15,419 bases of DNA from Gallionella sp. (lineage in GTDB: Bacteria; Pseudomonadota; Gammaproteobacteria; Burkholderiales; Gallionellaceae). Below are positions 1 to 6,905 of this stretch, piece after piece (positions within the stretch are counted from its first letter, which is position 1; each line of letters opens with the position of its first letter). The DNA lies in NCBI GenBank assembly GCA_030690245.1, contig JAUYGW010000081.1, positions 1 through 15,419 on the forward strand, in the 5' to 3' direction. The notes beneath the pieces were generated by a model. It was not told the origin of the DNA and searched no databases. It saw nothing but the letters and a program-made list of their open reading frames with translations. Position numbers and translations under genes: made by a program.

Positions 1-2528
1 GGTTCGCCGAAGTTGAGCAGCTTGCGCAGCTTCATGCCGATCCAGGCCGGGTCGATGACGCGCATGTCCAGGCTTAACACCTTGCACAGGCCGTCGAGGG
101 CGCGCGGATAAACTCCGGCCAGCCACATCGAGTAGGGGCGGCGTTGCCCGTCCGGCAGCTTCAGTTCTTTCAGGCCCAGCACGAAATCGTCGCCGGTGCC
201 GGCGTTGGAGATATCCACCGTCCAGCTCATCGTGCCGTCGGTGCCGGTCTTCGGTTCCTTTTTGGCGAACAGCGCGTCCATCATCGGCGTGGTTGCATCT
301 TCGTTTAATTCCAGCGCACCCAGTTCCTCGATGCGGTATTTCAGCAAATATGCAAACGCCGCGACCAGGCTCGGCATGCGCTTCACTTCACCGTCAGGCG
401 GCATCGGCATGTCGAAGGCGTCGTCGCCGGCGGTCTTCATCAGCATTTCCAGCTTCATGCGCATCCATACCGGATCGCGCGCGCGCATGTCCATCGACAG
501 CGATTTCGCCAGCGCGCCCAGCCCGCGCGGTTGCTCCGCGCCGTTCACCCAGACTTCAAACGGATGATTTTTGCCGTTGCTGGTATGGGAAATGAAGGCC
601 ACGAAACTGCCGAGCGGATGCTTTACCACCTGGGAAACCCAGCCTTCGCTGCCGCCGGGCAGTTCCGGGCGGCCCGGCCAGCGCAGCGATGCGAGAGACG
701 GCTTGGGCGCGGCTTCCAGCATGATGCGCCGGTCCTGGTCGAACAGCAGGTCCTGCGGCTGCTCTTCCTTTTTGGCCGGTGTGACGGACAGCACCGAACC
801 CAGCACGCTGTTGGGGCGATAGGTTGCCAACCCTTTCAGTCCGGCCTTCCATGCTTCCGTGTAGAGTTCCTTGAAGTCCTCGTAAGGGTAGTCGGCCGGC
901 ACGTTGACCGTCTTGCTGATCGCCGTGTCGATGAACGGCGCTACGGCGGCCACCATTTTCATGTGATCGATCGCCGAAATTTCCAGCGCGGTGACGAACG
1001 CGGGCGGCAGGTTGTCCATGTCGCCGCCCTGTTCCTTGTATAAGCGCCAGGCATGGTCTTCCACCTGGTAATCCTTGCTGCTGCCGTCCATCATCCGTTT
1101 CTTGCGCGTGTAGAACCACGAGAACGGCGGCTCGATGCCGTTGGAGGCATTGTCGGCGAATGCCAGCGAGATGGTGCCGGTGGGTGCAATCGACAGCAGG
1201 TGGCTGTTGCGGATGCCATGCTTGCGTATCTTGTCCTTGATTTCTTGCGGCAGCCGCGAGGCGAAGCGCGGTGCGGCGAGGTACTGCTCGGCGTCCAGCA
1301 GCGGGAAAGCACCGCGCTCGATGGCCAGATCAATCGAGGCGAGATAAGCCTCATCGCGCATGACGCGCGTCAGTTCGGCCGCGAAAGCGCGCGCCTCCTC
1401 GGTGTTATAGGGCAGGCCCAGCATCACCAGAGCATCGCCGAGCCCGGTATAGCCCAGCCCGATGCGCCGCTTGTTCTGCGCTTCCAGTTGCTGCTCGGGC
1501 AGCGGCCATGCGGTGACGTCGAGCACGTTGTCCAGCATGCGCACGCCGACACGCACCAGCTGCTTGAACTTCGCGTAGTCGAAAGCAGCCTGTGCGGTGA
1601 AGGCATTTTCCACCATCAGGGTCAGGTTGATCGAACCCAGGCAGCAGCAGCCGTAGGAAGGCAGGGGCTGTTCGGCGCACGGGTTGGTCGCCTCGATCAC
1701 TTCGATGTAACTGAGGTTGTTGTCGCGGTTCATCAGGTCGATGAACAATACGCCCGGCTCGGCGTGGTCGTAAGTGCTCTCGATAATCTGTTTCCACAGA
1801 TCGGCGGCCGGCACTTTGCGGTACACCCAATTGCCGTCGGCGCGTTTCGTGGCGCCTTGTTCCTTGAGCGCGGCGGCAGGCTCGGCGGCATGCACCAGTT
1901 CGAAGTCTTCACTGTTTTCCACGGCGAGCATCAGGGCATCGGTGACCCCGACGGAAATGTTGAAGTTGCGCAGGTCGCCCTTGTCCTTGGCGTGGACGAA
2001 TTTTTCGATGTCGGGGTGGTCGCAACGCAGCACGCCCATCTGCGCGCCGCGCCGCGCGCCGGCCGATTCGACGGTTTCGCAGGAGCGGTCGAACACGCGC
2101 ATGTAGGAGATCGGGCCGCTGGCGCGGGAATTTGTGCCCTTGACCATCGCGCCCTCTGGGCGGATCGATGAAAAATCGTAGCCGACCCCGCCGCCGCGCC
2201 GCATGGTTTCTGCGGCTTGCTGCAAGGCATCATAAATGCCCGGCTTGCCGTTGCTGATGCCGGAGATTGAATCTCCCACCGGCTGCACAAAACAGTTGAT
2301 CAGGGTCGCCTGAATCTTCAGCCCGGCCGCCGAGTTGATGCGGCCGGCAGGCACCAGCCCGTTTTCCTGCCCCAGAAAAAATTCCTCTTCCCATTGGGCG
2401 CGTTGTTTCGGTTTTTCGGCCTGCGCCAAGCCGCGCGCTACGCGGCGGCGCACATCCTGAACGGAGGTTTCGCCGATCTCCGCGTATTTTTCCAGCAATA
2501 CTTCGGTGCTGATTTCTTGTGTTGTCAT
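1..2528 (-). CDS. nrdJ: Adenosylcobalamin-dependent (class II) ribonucleotide reductase, 3' end outside window
   Basis: Makes deoxyribonucleotides from ribonucleotides using adenosylcobalamin as radical source, so it needs no oxygen and no separate radical subunit. I translated 842 residues without a stop; the gene runs off the left edge. Visible are Cys79 (INCF), the catalytic N-x-C-x-E motif at 282-286 (NPCAEQ, with Cys284 as expected thiyl site) and a further Cys at 295, the usual Cys partner spacing. The barrel ends in a [16 protein letters not shown] segment. After it come two similar segments (about residues 655-697 and 797-839) resembling TSCPD-type tail domains. The terminal redox Cys pair, if present, lies outside the window. 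The start ATG (2528-2526) follows an AAGGGAG ribosome-binding site at 2543-2537. No nrdA/B partner is adjacent. The upstream NrdR-type boxes suggest control by NrdR. Identity is firm; the exact C-terminus is not visible. Confidence 0.94.
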   Translation of the reverse strand, partial: MTTQEISTEVLLEKYAEIGETSVQDVRRRVARGLAQAEKPKQRAQWEEEFFLGQENGLVPAGRINSAAGLKIQATLINCFVQPVGDSISGISNGKPGIYDALQQAAETMRRGGGVGYDFSSIRPEGAMVKGTNSRASGPISYMRVFDRSCETVESAGARRGAQMGVLRCDHPDIEKFVHAKDKGDLRNFNISVGVTDALMLAVENSEDFELVHAAEPAAALKEQGATKRADGNWVYRKVPAADLWKQIIESTYDHAEPGVLFIDLMNRDNNLSYIEVIEATNPCAEQPLPSYGCCCLGSINLTLMVENAFTAQAAFDYAKFKQLVRVGVRMLDNVLDVTAWPLPEQQLEAQNKRRIGLGYTGLGDALVMLGLPYNTEEARAFAAELTRVMRDEAYLASIDLAIERGAFPLLDAEQYLAAPRFASRLPQEIKDKIRKHGIRNSHLLSIAPTGTISLAFADNASNGIEPPFSWFYTRKKRMMDGSSKDYQVEDHAWRLYKEQGGDMDNLPPAFVTALEISAIDHMKMVAAVAPFIDTAISKTVNVPADYPYEDFKELYTEAWKAGLKGLATYRPNSVLGSVLSVTPAKKEEQPQDLLFDQDRRIMLEAAPKPSLASLRWPGRPELPGGSEGWVSQVVKHPLGSFVAFISHTSNGKNHPFEVWVNGAEQPRGLGALAKSLSMDMRARDPVWMRMKLEMLMKTAGDDAFDMPMPPDGEVKRMPSLVAAFAYLLKYRIEELGALELNEDATTPMMDALFAKKEPKTGTDGTMSWTVDISNAGTGDDFVLGLKELKLPDGQRRPYSMWLAGVYPRALDGLCKVLSLDMRVIDPAWIGMKLRKLLNFGE
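10..566 (-). repeat. Internally duplicated TSCPD-like segment in nrdJ tail
   Basis: Two segments of about 43 residues encoded at 437-566 and 10-140 align well. Shared features include a tryptophan (VWVNG against MWLAG), a Pro-Arg pair, L-x-K-x-LS-x-DMR, then DP-x-W and MKL. They are separated by about 100 residues. This looks like an old domain duplication in the C-terminal part of the reductase, related to the TSCPD domain found at the tail of many class II enzymes. The assignment to TSCPD is from memory of the family; the duplication itself is read directly. Confidence 0.6.
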
Positions 2529-2573
2529 TTAAATGGCTCCCTTAAAAGTCAATTCGCCCGATATTCGGTTGTC

Positions 2574-2595
2574 TTGCCACCTGGATGGGTGGCAA
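2574..2595. other. Hairpin in the nrdJ leader
   Basis: A perfect 8-bp stem (TTGCCACC / GGTGGCAA) with a 6-base loop lies 46-67 bases before the nrdJ ATG. On the minus (transcribed) strand it has no U-run after it, so it is not a terminator for nrdJ. On the plus strand it is followed by TTATTTTTC and resembles a terminator, but no plus-strand gene ends here. It could be a leader structure affecting nrdJ mRNA stability or translation. The role is unknown. Confidence 0.35.
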
Positions 2596-2841
2596 TTATT
2601 TTTCTGGCGGTGATGTTGTGAAAATTTTCGTGCGGCTATGGAACTATAAGTGCCCTCTTAAGCCTGCAATTTTGTTATGGAATTCTTGCGGCGGGTCGCC
2701 CTGGTGCTGGCAGGATGTCATGCTGTAGGGGGCGGAGGATCTTGAAATATTGCGGGCAGATGTTGAAGATAAAATATGTTCTGTAACAAGCACAATATGA
2801 CCCCCCGATTGCGTGGGCCGCTTCAGCCCTAAAAACAAAAA

Positions 2842-2859
2842 ACCACTACCTGTAGTGGT
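2842..2859 (-). terminator. Terminator-like hairpin overlapping the second NrdR box
   Basis: On the minus strand an 8-bp inverted repeat (ACCACTAC / GTAGTGGT) is followed at once by a T-rich run interrupted by one G (2841-2831). That is the shape of an intrinsic terminator. It lies inside the predicted nrdJ leader, shortly after the predicted transcription start, so it could attenuate nrdJ. The same palindrome is explained at least as well as an NrdR operator, and a 2-base apical loop is tight, so some base pairs must open. The terminator reading is tentative. Confidence 0.3.
2843..2858 (-). promoter_or_regulatory. NrdR-type box 2 (promoter-distal)
   Basis: A 16-bp palindrome, CCACTA-CAGG-TAGTGG on the minus strand, fits the general form of the NrdR consensus (ACACTA-N4-TAGTGT type). 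It lies 15 bp from the second 16-bp box, giving the 31-bp, three-helical-turn repeat typical of NrdR operators upstream of nrd operons. It falls just downstream of the predicted nrdJ transcription start. NrdR is an ATP/dATP-sensing zinc repressor of ribonucleotide reductase genes; nrdR itself is not in this window. Confidence 0.75.
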
Positions 2860-2873
2860 CAGCTGCCAAATTT

Positions 2874-2889
2874 TCACTAATTCTAGTGT
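2874..2889 (-). promoter_or_regulatory. NrdR-type box 1 (overlaps the nrdJ -10)
   Basis: A 16-bp near-palindrome, ACACTA-GAAT-TAGTGA on the minus strand, is a close match to the NrdR consensus (5+5 bp perfect arms, CACTA/TAGTG). It contains the predicted nrdJ -10 element TAGAAT, so bound NrdR would block RNA polymerase. It is separated by 15 bp from box 2 (2843-2858). The pairing, spacing and position upstream of a ribonucleotide reductase gene make this a strong assignment. Confidence 0.82.
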
Positions 2890-2907
2890 GCTGGTGTTTT
2901 TTTGCAA
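2880..2907 (-). promoter_or_regulatory. Predicted nrdJ sigma-70 promoter
   Basis: On the minus strand, -35 TTGCAA (2907-2902), a 16-bp spacer and -10 TAGAAT (2885-2880, 5 of 6 consensus bases). The expected start is near 2873, giving an untranslated leader of about 345 nt before the nrdJ ATG. The -10 lies inside NrdR-type box 1, which supports the choice. A second promoter nearer the gene cannot be excluded. Confidence 0.6.
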
Positions 2908-3093
2908 GAACTATTTCGGCCTAGATAATTGGATAAATAAATTGACTTGGCCGATTGGCTGAGTTAGCCGGATTTGATTCTGCATCAACCGGGATGGGGC
3001 AGTTTCAAGCAGGCGGCCCATAGGGCGGATGCCCAAAAATCAGCGCACCCAGGGCTTCCGTTCACATGGAACTCGCATAGCGAGACTGCGTCC

Positions 3094-3130
3094 CTTTCTC
3101 CCGCTTGCGGGAGAAAGCTGTGAGTGAGGG
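3094..3130. repeat. Dispersed-type intergenic palindrome
   Basis: A perfect 11-bp inverted repeat (CTTTCTCCCGC / GCGGGAGAAAG, 2-base centre, 3094-3117) is followed by CTGTGAGTGAGGG. It matches the general form of the CCCTCTCCCGC...GCGGGAGAGGG...TGAGGG palindromes scattered between genes in many beta- and gammaproteobacteria. It sits about 120 bp before the UPF0114 gene, upstream of its predicted promoter. Recognition is from memory; copy number in this genome is unknown from one window. Confidence 0.5.
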
Positions 3131-3191
3131 AAATAAATATGGCGGGCTTCATCATCAGGGGCTGCATATTGGCCATGCCCGTTCGGGTCGC

Positions 3192-3221
3192 TTGCATTGA
3201 GGTAGCCATTTACGCTTTAAT
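3192..3221 (+). promoter_or_regulatory. Candidate promoter for the UPF0114-tlpA-like pair
   Basis: TTGCAT (3192-3197), an 18-bp spacer and TTTAAT (3216-3221) lie about 30 bases before the chosen ATG at 3253. Both hexamers are only moderate matches to the sigma-70 consensus. Its position just upstream of a well-spaced ribosome-binding site favours it. Confidence 0.35.
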
Positions 3222-3252
3222 GTCTGACGTTTTTTATTGCTGGGAGCAAGGC

Positions 3253-3831
3253 ATGGGTTTTCTTGAAAAATTATTCGAGGGGGCATTGTGGAATAGCCGC
3301 TTCATGATCCTGACGGCGGTGATCGGCAGCCTGCTGGCGGGCGTCGCGATTTTTTACATGGCTACCGTGGATGTGCTGTATTTGTTTGAACATGCCATGC
3401 ACTACGCCGATTCAGGCTTGAATGCCGAGGCGCGCAAGGCTTTGCACGACAGCACCGTGTCGCATATCGTCGAAGTGGTGGACGGTTATTTGCTGGCGAC
3501 GGTGATGCTGATTTTTTCGCTGGGCCTGTATGAACTGTTCATCAGCGACATCGATCAGGCCCACGGCAGCAAGTCTTCCAGCAAGATACTGGTGATCAAT
3601 AATCTCGATGACCTCAAATCGCGCCTGGCCAAAGTGATCCTGATGATCATGATCGTCACGCTGTTTGAAGAAGCGCTGAATATGCATCTGAGCACGCCGC
3701 TGGATCTGGTCTATCTCGGCGCAAGCATCGCTCTGATCGCACTGGCCTTGTATCTGACCCATGCTTCCGAATATGGTACGGGCGGCGATGCGGGGCAAGA
3801 TGAAAAAGTGCCGGAAAAGCACGGCCACTGA
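3253..3831 (+). CDS. UPF0114 / YqhA-type inner-membrane protein
   Basis: A 192-residue membrane protein of the uncharacterised UPF0114 (YqhA) family. Four likely membrane segments lie at about residues 17-39, 79-97, 127-145 and 150-169. Between segments 2 and 3 is the family-typical stretch with ILVINNLDDLKSRLAKVI. The C-terminus is a short charged tail rich in Gly, Asp, Glu, Lys and His. The start at 3253 is chosen over the longer frame from 3124 because of a GGGAGCAAGG ribosome-binding site 3-12 bases upstream and because the extra 43 residues translate the intergenic palindrome region. The TlpA-like gene begins 22 bases downstream, so the two are probably co-transcribed. The biochemical role of the family is not known to me; transport or envelope maintenance is only a guess. 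Confidence 0.85.
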   Translation: MGFLEKLFEGALWNSRFMILTAVIGSLLAGVAIFYMATVDVLYLFEHAMHYADSGLNAEARKALHDSTVSHIVEVVDGYLLATVMLIFSLGLYELFISDIDQAHGSKSSSKILVINNLDDLKSRLAKVILMIMIVTLFEEALNMHLSTPLDLVYLGASIALIALALYLTHASEYGTGGDAGQDEKVPEKHGH

Positions 3832-3853
3832 TTTTTAGACGGGGTTCTGGACC

Positions 3854-4312
3854 ATGTTGCGTAAGTTGCTGTTATGGTCATTGCTGGCCTTGTCGTTTTC
3901 GGGTTACGCGGCGGATTTCTCGCTGGAAGATATGCAAGGCAAGACGCACCGTTTGGCGGATTATCGCGGTAAGTGGGTGCTGGTGAATTTCTGGGCGACT
4001 TGGTGCCCGCCATGCCTGAACGAAATTCCCGAGTTGAGCAGTTTGCACAATGCGCACAAGGATCGCGACCTGGTGGTGATCGGCATCGCGATGGATTCCG
4101 GTTCCGCCAAGAAAGTGACTCATTTCGCCGAGGCGCACGACATCAGTTATCCGATCGTGCTGGGCAACCGCAAAATCGCGGCGCAGATTGGCGAGCTACA
4201 GGTGCTGCCGACCAGTTATCTATATGCGCCTAACGGTGAACAGGTGAGTTATCAAGCCGGGGAAGTGACGCGCGAGAGCGTCGAGACTTACATCAAGAAC
4301 AAGAAATTTTAG
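3854..4312 (+). CDS. TlpA/ResA-like exported thioredoxin-fold protein
   Basis: A 152-residue protein with an N-terminal signal peptide or anchor (Lys/Arg at 3-4, hydrophobic core 5-17, probable cleavage after YAA at about 20). An AhpC-TSA/Redoxin-type thioredoxin fold follows. The redox site is WCPPC (Cys51 and Cys54) in the usual NFWATWCPPC context, and LPTS at 118-121 supplies the cis-proline (Pro119). This is the TlpA/ResA/CcmG group, which reduces disulfides in periplasmic proteins, often apocytochromes c. No cytochrome maturation gene is visible nearby, so the substrate is unknown. The preceding ribosome-binding site is weak (GGGG about 10 bases upstream), consistent with expression from the upstream gene's mRNA. 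Its stop overlaps the stop of the convergent transglycosylase gene by 4 bases. Confidence 0.9.
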   Translation: MLRKLLLWSLLALSFSGYAADFSLEDMQGKTHRLADYRGKWVLVNFWATWCPPCLNEIPELSSLHNAHKDRDLVVIGIAMDSGSAKKVTHFAEAHDISYPIVLGNRKIAAQIGELQVLPTSYLYAPNGEQVSYQAGEVTRESVETYIKNKKF

Positions 4313-5028
4313 CCGTCGGCGGGCCGGTGGCCGCTATCAGCTGTCTTGGGATGCAAAGTCCATTTGTTGTGCCAGGCGGCGCGCACCAGATTCGGGTATT
4401 CGGGGCGGCCCAGGCTGCCGTTGTAGCGTCCCAGCGCACGATACAGGTCGCCCTTTTCGATATCCAGGTAATGGCGCAGGATGGTGCAACCGTAGCGCAG
4501 GTTGATGCGCAGGTGGAACAGGTTGTGTTCTTTGGCGCCGATCTCCTTTACCCAGAACGGCATCACCTGCATGTAGCCATGTGCGCCCGCGCCGGAAACC
4601 GCGTATTTCTTGAAACCGCTCTCCACTTCGATCAAGCCCAGCACCAGTTCAGGTTCAAGGCCGGCGCGCTTGGCTTCATAATGCACCGTGCTCAGGAAAT
4701 CAAGGCGCGACTCGGCATCGGGGATGCGTTTCCACAAGCGCCGCGACATCTCCTTCAGCCACTTATCCGCCTCATCCTGTGTGCCAAACGCCAGCTTGGG
4801 CGCGGCCTGGTCCGATACGCTGCGTTGCAGCACCGCACGGACACTGGCGGAAAGCGCCTCTTCCCGTTGCGCCCCGGCGAACGCGCCGGAAGCAGGCAGC
4901 ATTCCGGCGGCAAACAGCATGACCGCTGTGAGGATCGAGGAGCGAGGATTGAGGATCGAGCCAAAAGCGGAGCTGAGGGTTTTCCTCGCTCCTCGCTCCT
5001 CGCTCCTCGCTCCTGTTTTTTTAATCAT
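4309..5028 (-). CDS. Soluble-type lytic murein transglycosylase (SLT domain)
   Basis: A 239-residue exported enzyme expected to cleave peptidoglycan between MurNAc and GlcNAc with 1,6-anhydro product. The SLT domain covers about residues 112-215: catalytic Glu136 in IEVESGF, then [11 protein letters not shown] (148-158) and YNGS (202-205). I chose ATG 5028-5026 because it overlaps the proS stop as ATGA, implying translational coupling; no clear Shine-Dalgarno is present. Residues 5-33 are encoded by an 87-base block of opposed heptanucleotide repeats. Removing them would join MIKK directly to [11 protein letters not shown]...FAG, a normal signal peptide. Alternatively translation may begin at ATG 4920-4918, but that start has a pyrimidine-rich upstream region and no positive n-region. 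The family is firm, the N-terminus uncertain. Confidence 0.87.
   Translation of the reverse strand: MIKKTGARSEERGARKTLSSAFGSILNPRSSILTAVMLFAAGMLPASGAFAGAQREEALSASVRAVLQRSVSDQAAPKLAFGTQDEADKWLKEMSRRLWKRIPDAESRLDFLSTVHYEAKRAGLEPELVLGLIEVESGFKKYAVSGAGAHGYMQVMPFWVKEIGAKEHNLFHLRINLRYGCTILRHYLDIEKGDLYRALGRYNGSLGRPEYPNLVRAAWHNKWTLHPKTADSGHRPADG
4930..5014. repeat. Inverted pair of heptanucleotide repeat arrays inside the transglycosylase gene
   Basis: Two 31-base arrays face each other around a 23-base centre. Array one (4930-4960, plus strand) is four 7-mers, GAGGATC, GAGGAGC, GAGGATT, GAGGATC, plus GAG. Array two (4984-5014) is four exact CCTCGCT units plus CCT, the reverse complement of GAGGAGC-type units. 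Transcribed RNA could fold into a long imperfect hairpin. The block 4930-5016 equals 87 bases (29 codons), so it leaves the frame open. Similar GAGGAGC-type arrays are, from memory, dispersed in several proteobacterial genomes. Confidence 0.85.
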
Positions 5029-6734
5029 AGTTTGGATTTTACGAACTCCGGCGCGTTTTGCAAGGGGATGGATTGCGCCTGCGCATCGCACCGCCCCTGA
5101 TATTCCACGTTGCCTTCCTTCAGGCTGCGCTCGCCGATGACGATGCGGTGCGGGATGCCGATCAGTTCCATGTCGGCGAACATCACGCCGGGACGCTCGT
5201 CGCGGTCATTCAGCAACACCTCGACGCCGGCGGCTTGCAGCGCGGCGTACAGTTGTTCTGCCGCATCGCGCACGGCCGCGCTCTTGCCCATGCCGATCGG
5301 CACGATGGCAACCTGAAACGGCGCCATCGCGGCCGGCAGGATAATGCCGCGCTCGTCGTGGTTCTGCTCGATGGCAGCGGCCACGATGCGCGACACGCCG
5401 ATGCCGTAGCAGCCCATTTCCATGATCTGCGACTTGCCCTGCGCGTCCAGGAAAGTGGCGTTCAGCGCCTCGGCATACTTGGTGAGCAACTGGAAAATAT
5501 GGCCGACTTCGATGCCGCGGCAGATTTCCAGTAGGCCATTACCGTCCGGCGACGGGTCGCCCGCGACGACGTTGCGGATATCGGCGACCAGATCGGGTTC
5601 GGGCAGGTCGCGTCCCCAGTTAATTCCGGCAGTGTGGAACTTGGGCTGGTTAGCGCCCGCCACGAAATCGCTCATGGCGGCCACGGTGCGGTCGGCTATG
5701 ACGCGTATCTGCGCCCTGTCGATGCCGACCGGGCCGAGAAAGCCGGGCGGGCAGCCGAAGCTGGCGCGGATTTCTTCGTCCGTCGCAAAACGGAATTCGG
5801 CGAGGCCGGGCAGCTTGCTCGCCTTCACTTCGTTCAGACTGTGGTCGCCGCGCAACAGCAGGACATGCAGTTTGCCGCCGGCAATCAGCGCCAGCAGTTT
5901 GACCGTGCGCTGCAGCGTGATGCCGAGCAACTCCGCTACCTGTTCGCAGGTGGTCTGTTTCGGCGTCTCAACATCACGCATGGTTTCGGTCGATGCAGCG
6001 CGCGGTATCGTCGGTGCCACGGCTTCTGCCATCTCCACGTTCGCCGCGTAATCGGAAGCGGGGCAGTAAGCCAGCGCGTCCTCGCCGGAATCTGCCAGCA
6101 CGTGAAACTCATGTGAGCCGCTGCCGCCGATCGCGCCGGTATCAGCCGTGACGGCGCGGAATTTCAGCCCGAGGCGGGTAAAGATGCTGCTGTAGGTGTT
6201 ATGCATGAGCTGGTAGGTCTGCTCCAGGCTCGCGTAATCGGCATGGAACGAATAGGCATCCTTCATCATGAATTCGCGCGCGCGCATCACGCCGAAACGC
6301 GGACGCACTTCGTCGCGAAATTTGGTCTGGATCTGGTAAAAATTGACCGGCAACTGGCGGTAGCTTCGGATCTCGCGGCGCGCGACATCGGTGATTACCT
6401 CTTCGTGGGTCGGGCCGAAGCAGAAGTCGTTGCCGTGCCGGTCCTTGATCTTCAGCATCTGCGGACCGAACACCGCCCAGCGCCCGGTTTCCTGCCACAA
6501 CTCGGCGGGCTGCACGGCAGGCATCAGCAACTCGATGCCGCCGCTCCGGTCCATTTCCTCGCGCACGACGTTCTCCACCTTGCGCAGCACGCGCAAACCC
6601 AATGGCATCCAGGTGTACAGGCCGCTGGCGAGTTTCTTGATATACCCGGCGCGCAGCATCAGCTTGTGGCTGGGCAGCTCCGCTTCGGACGGGGCTTCTT
6701 TCAGGGTGGAGATGAAAAATTGTGAGACGCGCAT
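5025..6734 (-). CDS. proS: Prolyl-tRNA synthetase (bacterial type)
   Basis: Charges tRNA-Pro with proline in the cytoplasm. The 569-residue length and layout match the bacterial type with an editing insertion. Class II motif 1 lies near 30-75 ([13 protein letters not shown]...MPLG), the FGPTHEE element at 107-112, motif 2 at 139-163 ([17 protein letters not shown]) and motif 3 at 441-449 (GCYGIGVSR). Between motifs 2 and 3, about 225-405, lies the YbaK-like domain that hydrolyses mischarged Ala-tRNA-Pro. The anticodon-binding domain follows to the end (VAIVPIG...[26 protein letters not shown]). ATG 6734-6732 gives the standard MRxSQFFIxTLKEAP start. The stop overlaps the start of the transglycosylase gene (ATGA), so the two form an operon. 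Confidence 0.97.
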   Translation of the reverse strand: MRVSQFFISTLKEAPSEAELPSHKLMLRAGYIKKLASGLYTWMPLGLRVLRKVENVVREEMDRSGGIELLMPAVQPAELWQETGRWAVFGPQMLKIKDRHGNDFCFGPTHEEVITDVARREIRSYRQLPVNFYQIQTKFRDEVRPRFGVMRAREFMMKDAYSFHADYASLEQTYQLMHNTYSSIFTRLGLKFRAVTADTGAIGGSGSHEFHVLADSGEDALAYCPASDYAANVEMAEAVAPTIPRAASTETMRDVETPKQTTCEQVAELLGITLQRTVKLLALIAGGKLHVLLLRGDHSLNEVKASKLPGLAEFRFATDEEIRASFGCPPGFLGPVGIDRAQIRVIADRTVAAMSDFVAGANQPKFHTAGINWGRDLPEPDLVADIRNVVAGDPSPDGNGLLEICRGIEVGHIFQLLTKYAEALNATFLDAQGKSQIMEMGCYGIGVSRIVAAAIEQNHDERGIILPAAMAPFQVAIVPIGMGKSAAVRDAAEQLYAALQAAGVEVLLNDRDERPGVMFADMELIGIPHRIVIGERSLKEGNVEYQGRCDAQAQSIPLQNAPEFVKSKL

Positions 6735-6767
6735 GGTGAAGGGCTGCCAAGTTTGAAATGAGGCGCG

Positions 6768-6795
6768 ATTTTACAGGGAATGCATGGATTACCAA
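6768..6795 (-). promoter_or_regulatory. Candidate proS promoter
   Basis: On the minus strand TTGGTA (6795-6790), a 16-bp spacer and TAAAAT (6773-6768) lie 34-61 bases before the proS ATG. The -10 is a good match; the -35 is moderate. The site lies downstream of the terminator of the preceding large gene, so proS would be transcribed independently. Confidence 0.45.
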
Positions 6796-6844
6796 ACCGT
6801 TTGCGTGGCTCGCATGACGATCTACCTTGTTCCCGGAACGAACA

Positions 6845-6875
6845 CCAAAAAGACAAAGCCCGCATTCGCGGGCCT
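6845..6875 (-). terminator. Intrinsic terminator after the FecR-domain gene
   Basis: On the minus strand a GCCCGC / GCGGGC stem with a GAAT loop (6873-6858) is followed by TTTGTCTTTTT. It begins about 33 bases after the TAG stop of the giant gene (6908-6906) and separates that operon from proS. No similar structure follows the exporter gene, consistent with co-transcription of the two genes. Confidence 0.85.
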
Positions 6876-6905
6876 AGTCATTTTCTACGCCGCAAGTGCG
6901 GAACA

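Larger units (their letters stand above)
2529..3252. other. Gene-free stretch between nrdJ and the YqhA-type gene
   Basis: No convincing gene was found on either strand. Short open frames here (minus 2644-2907, minus 2985-3209 and the plus-strand extension from 3124) translate regulatory repeats and palindromes and match no family. The stretch holds the divergent promoters of nrdJ and the UPF0114 gene, two NrdR-type boxes, a terminator-like hairpin, a second hairpin at 2574-2595 and a dispersed-type palindrome at 3094-3130. Each is listed separately. It is clearly more AT-rich than the flanking genes, especially 2590-2950. Confidence 0.7.

Noticed and set aside
1053..2171. Plus-strand open frame (372 codons) within nrdJ
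   Set aside because: Lies wholly opposite nrdJ, where the minus frame carries all catalytic motifs; no domain in this frame.
2700..2760. Cobalamin riboswitch in the nrdJ leader
   Set aside because: A B12-box-like string (minus strand ...CATGACATCCTGCC) matches only about 10 of 16 positions and the other conserved riboswitch elements are not seen. A covariance search would settle it.
2644..2907. Short minus-strand open frame upstream of nrdJ
   Set aside because: Its start overlaps the predicted promoter and it runs through the NrdR boxes; no ribosome-binding site and no similarity recognised.
2974..2988. FNR-like palindrome TTGAT-N5-ATCAA
   Set aside because: The FNR/CRP half-sites need a 4-base centre; here it is 5, and the site is far upstream of the nrdJ -35.
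2985..3209. Short minus-strand open frame across the intergenic palindrome
   Set aside because: Typical spurious translation of a dispersed palindrome; no family features.
4327..5100. Plus-strand open frame opposite the transglycosylase gene
   Set aside because: The SLT catalytic motifs are on the minus strand; this frame has no family features and its tail translates the heptanucleotide arrays.
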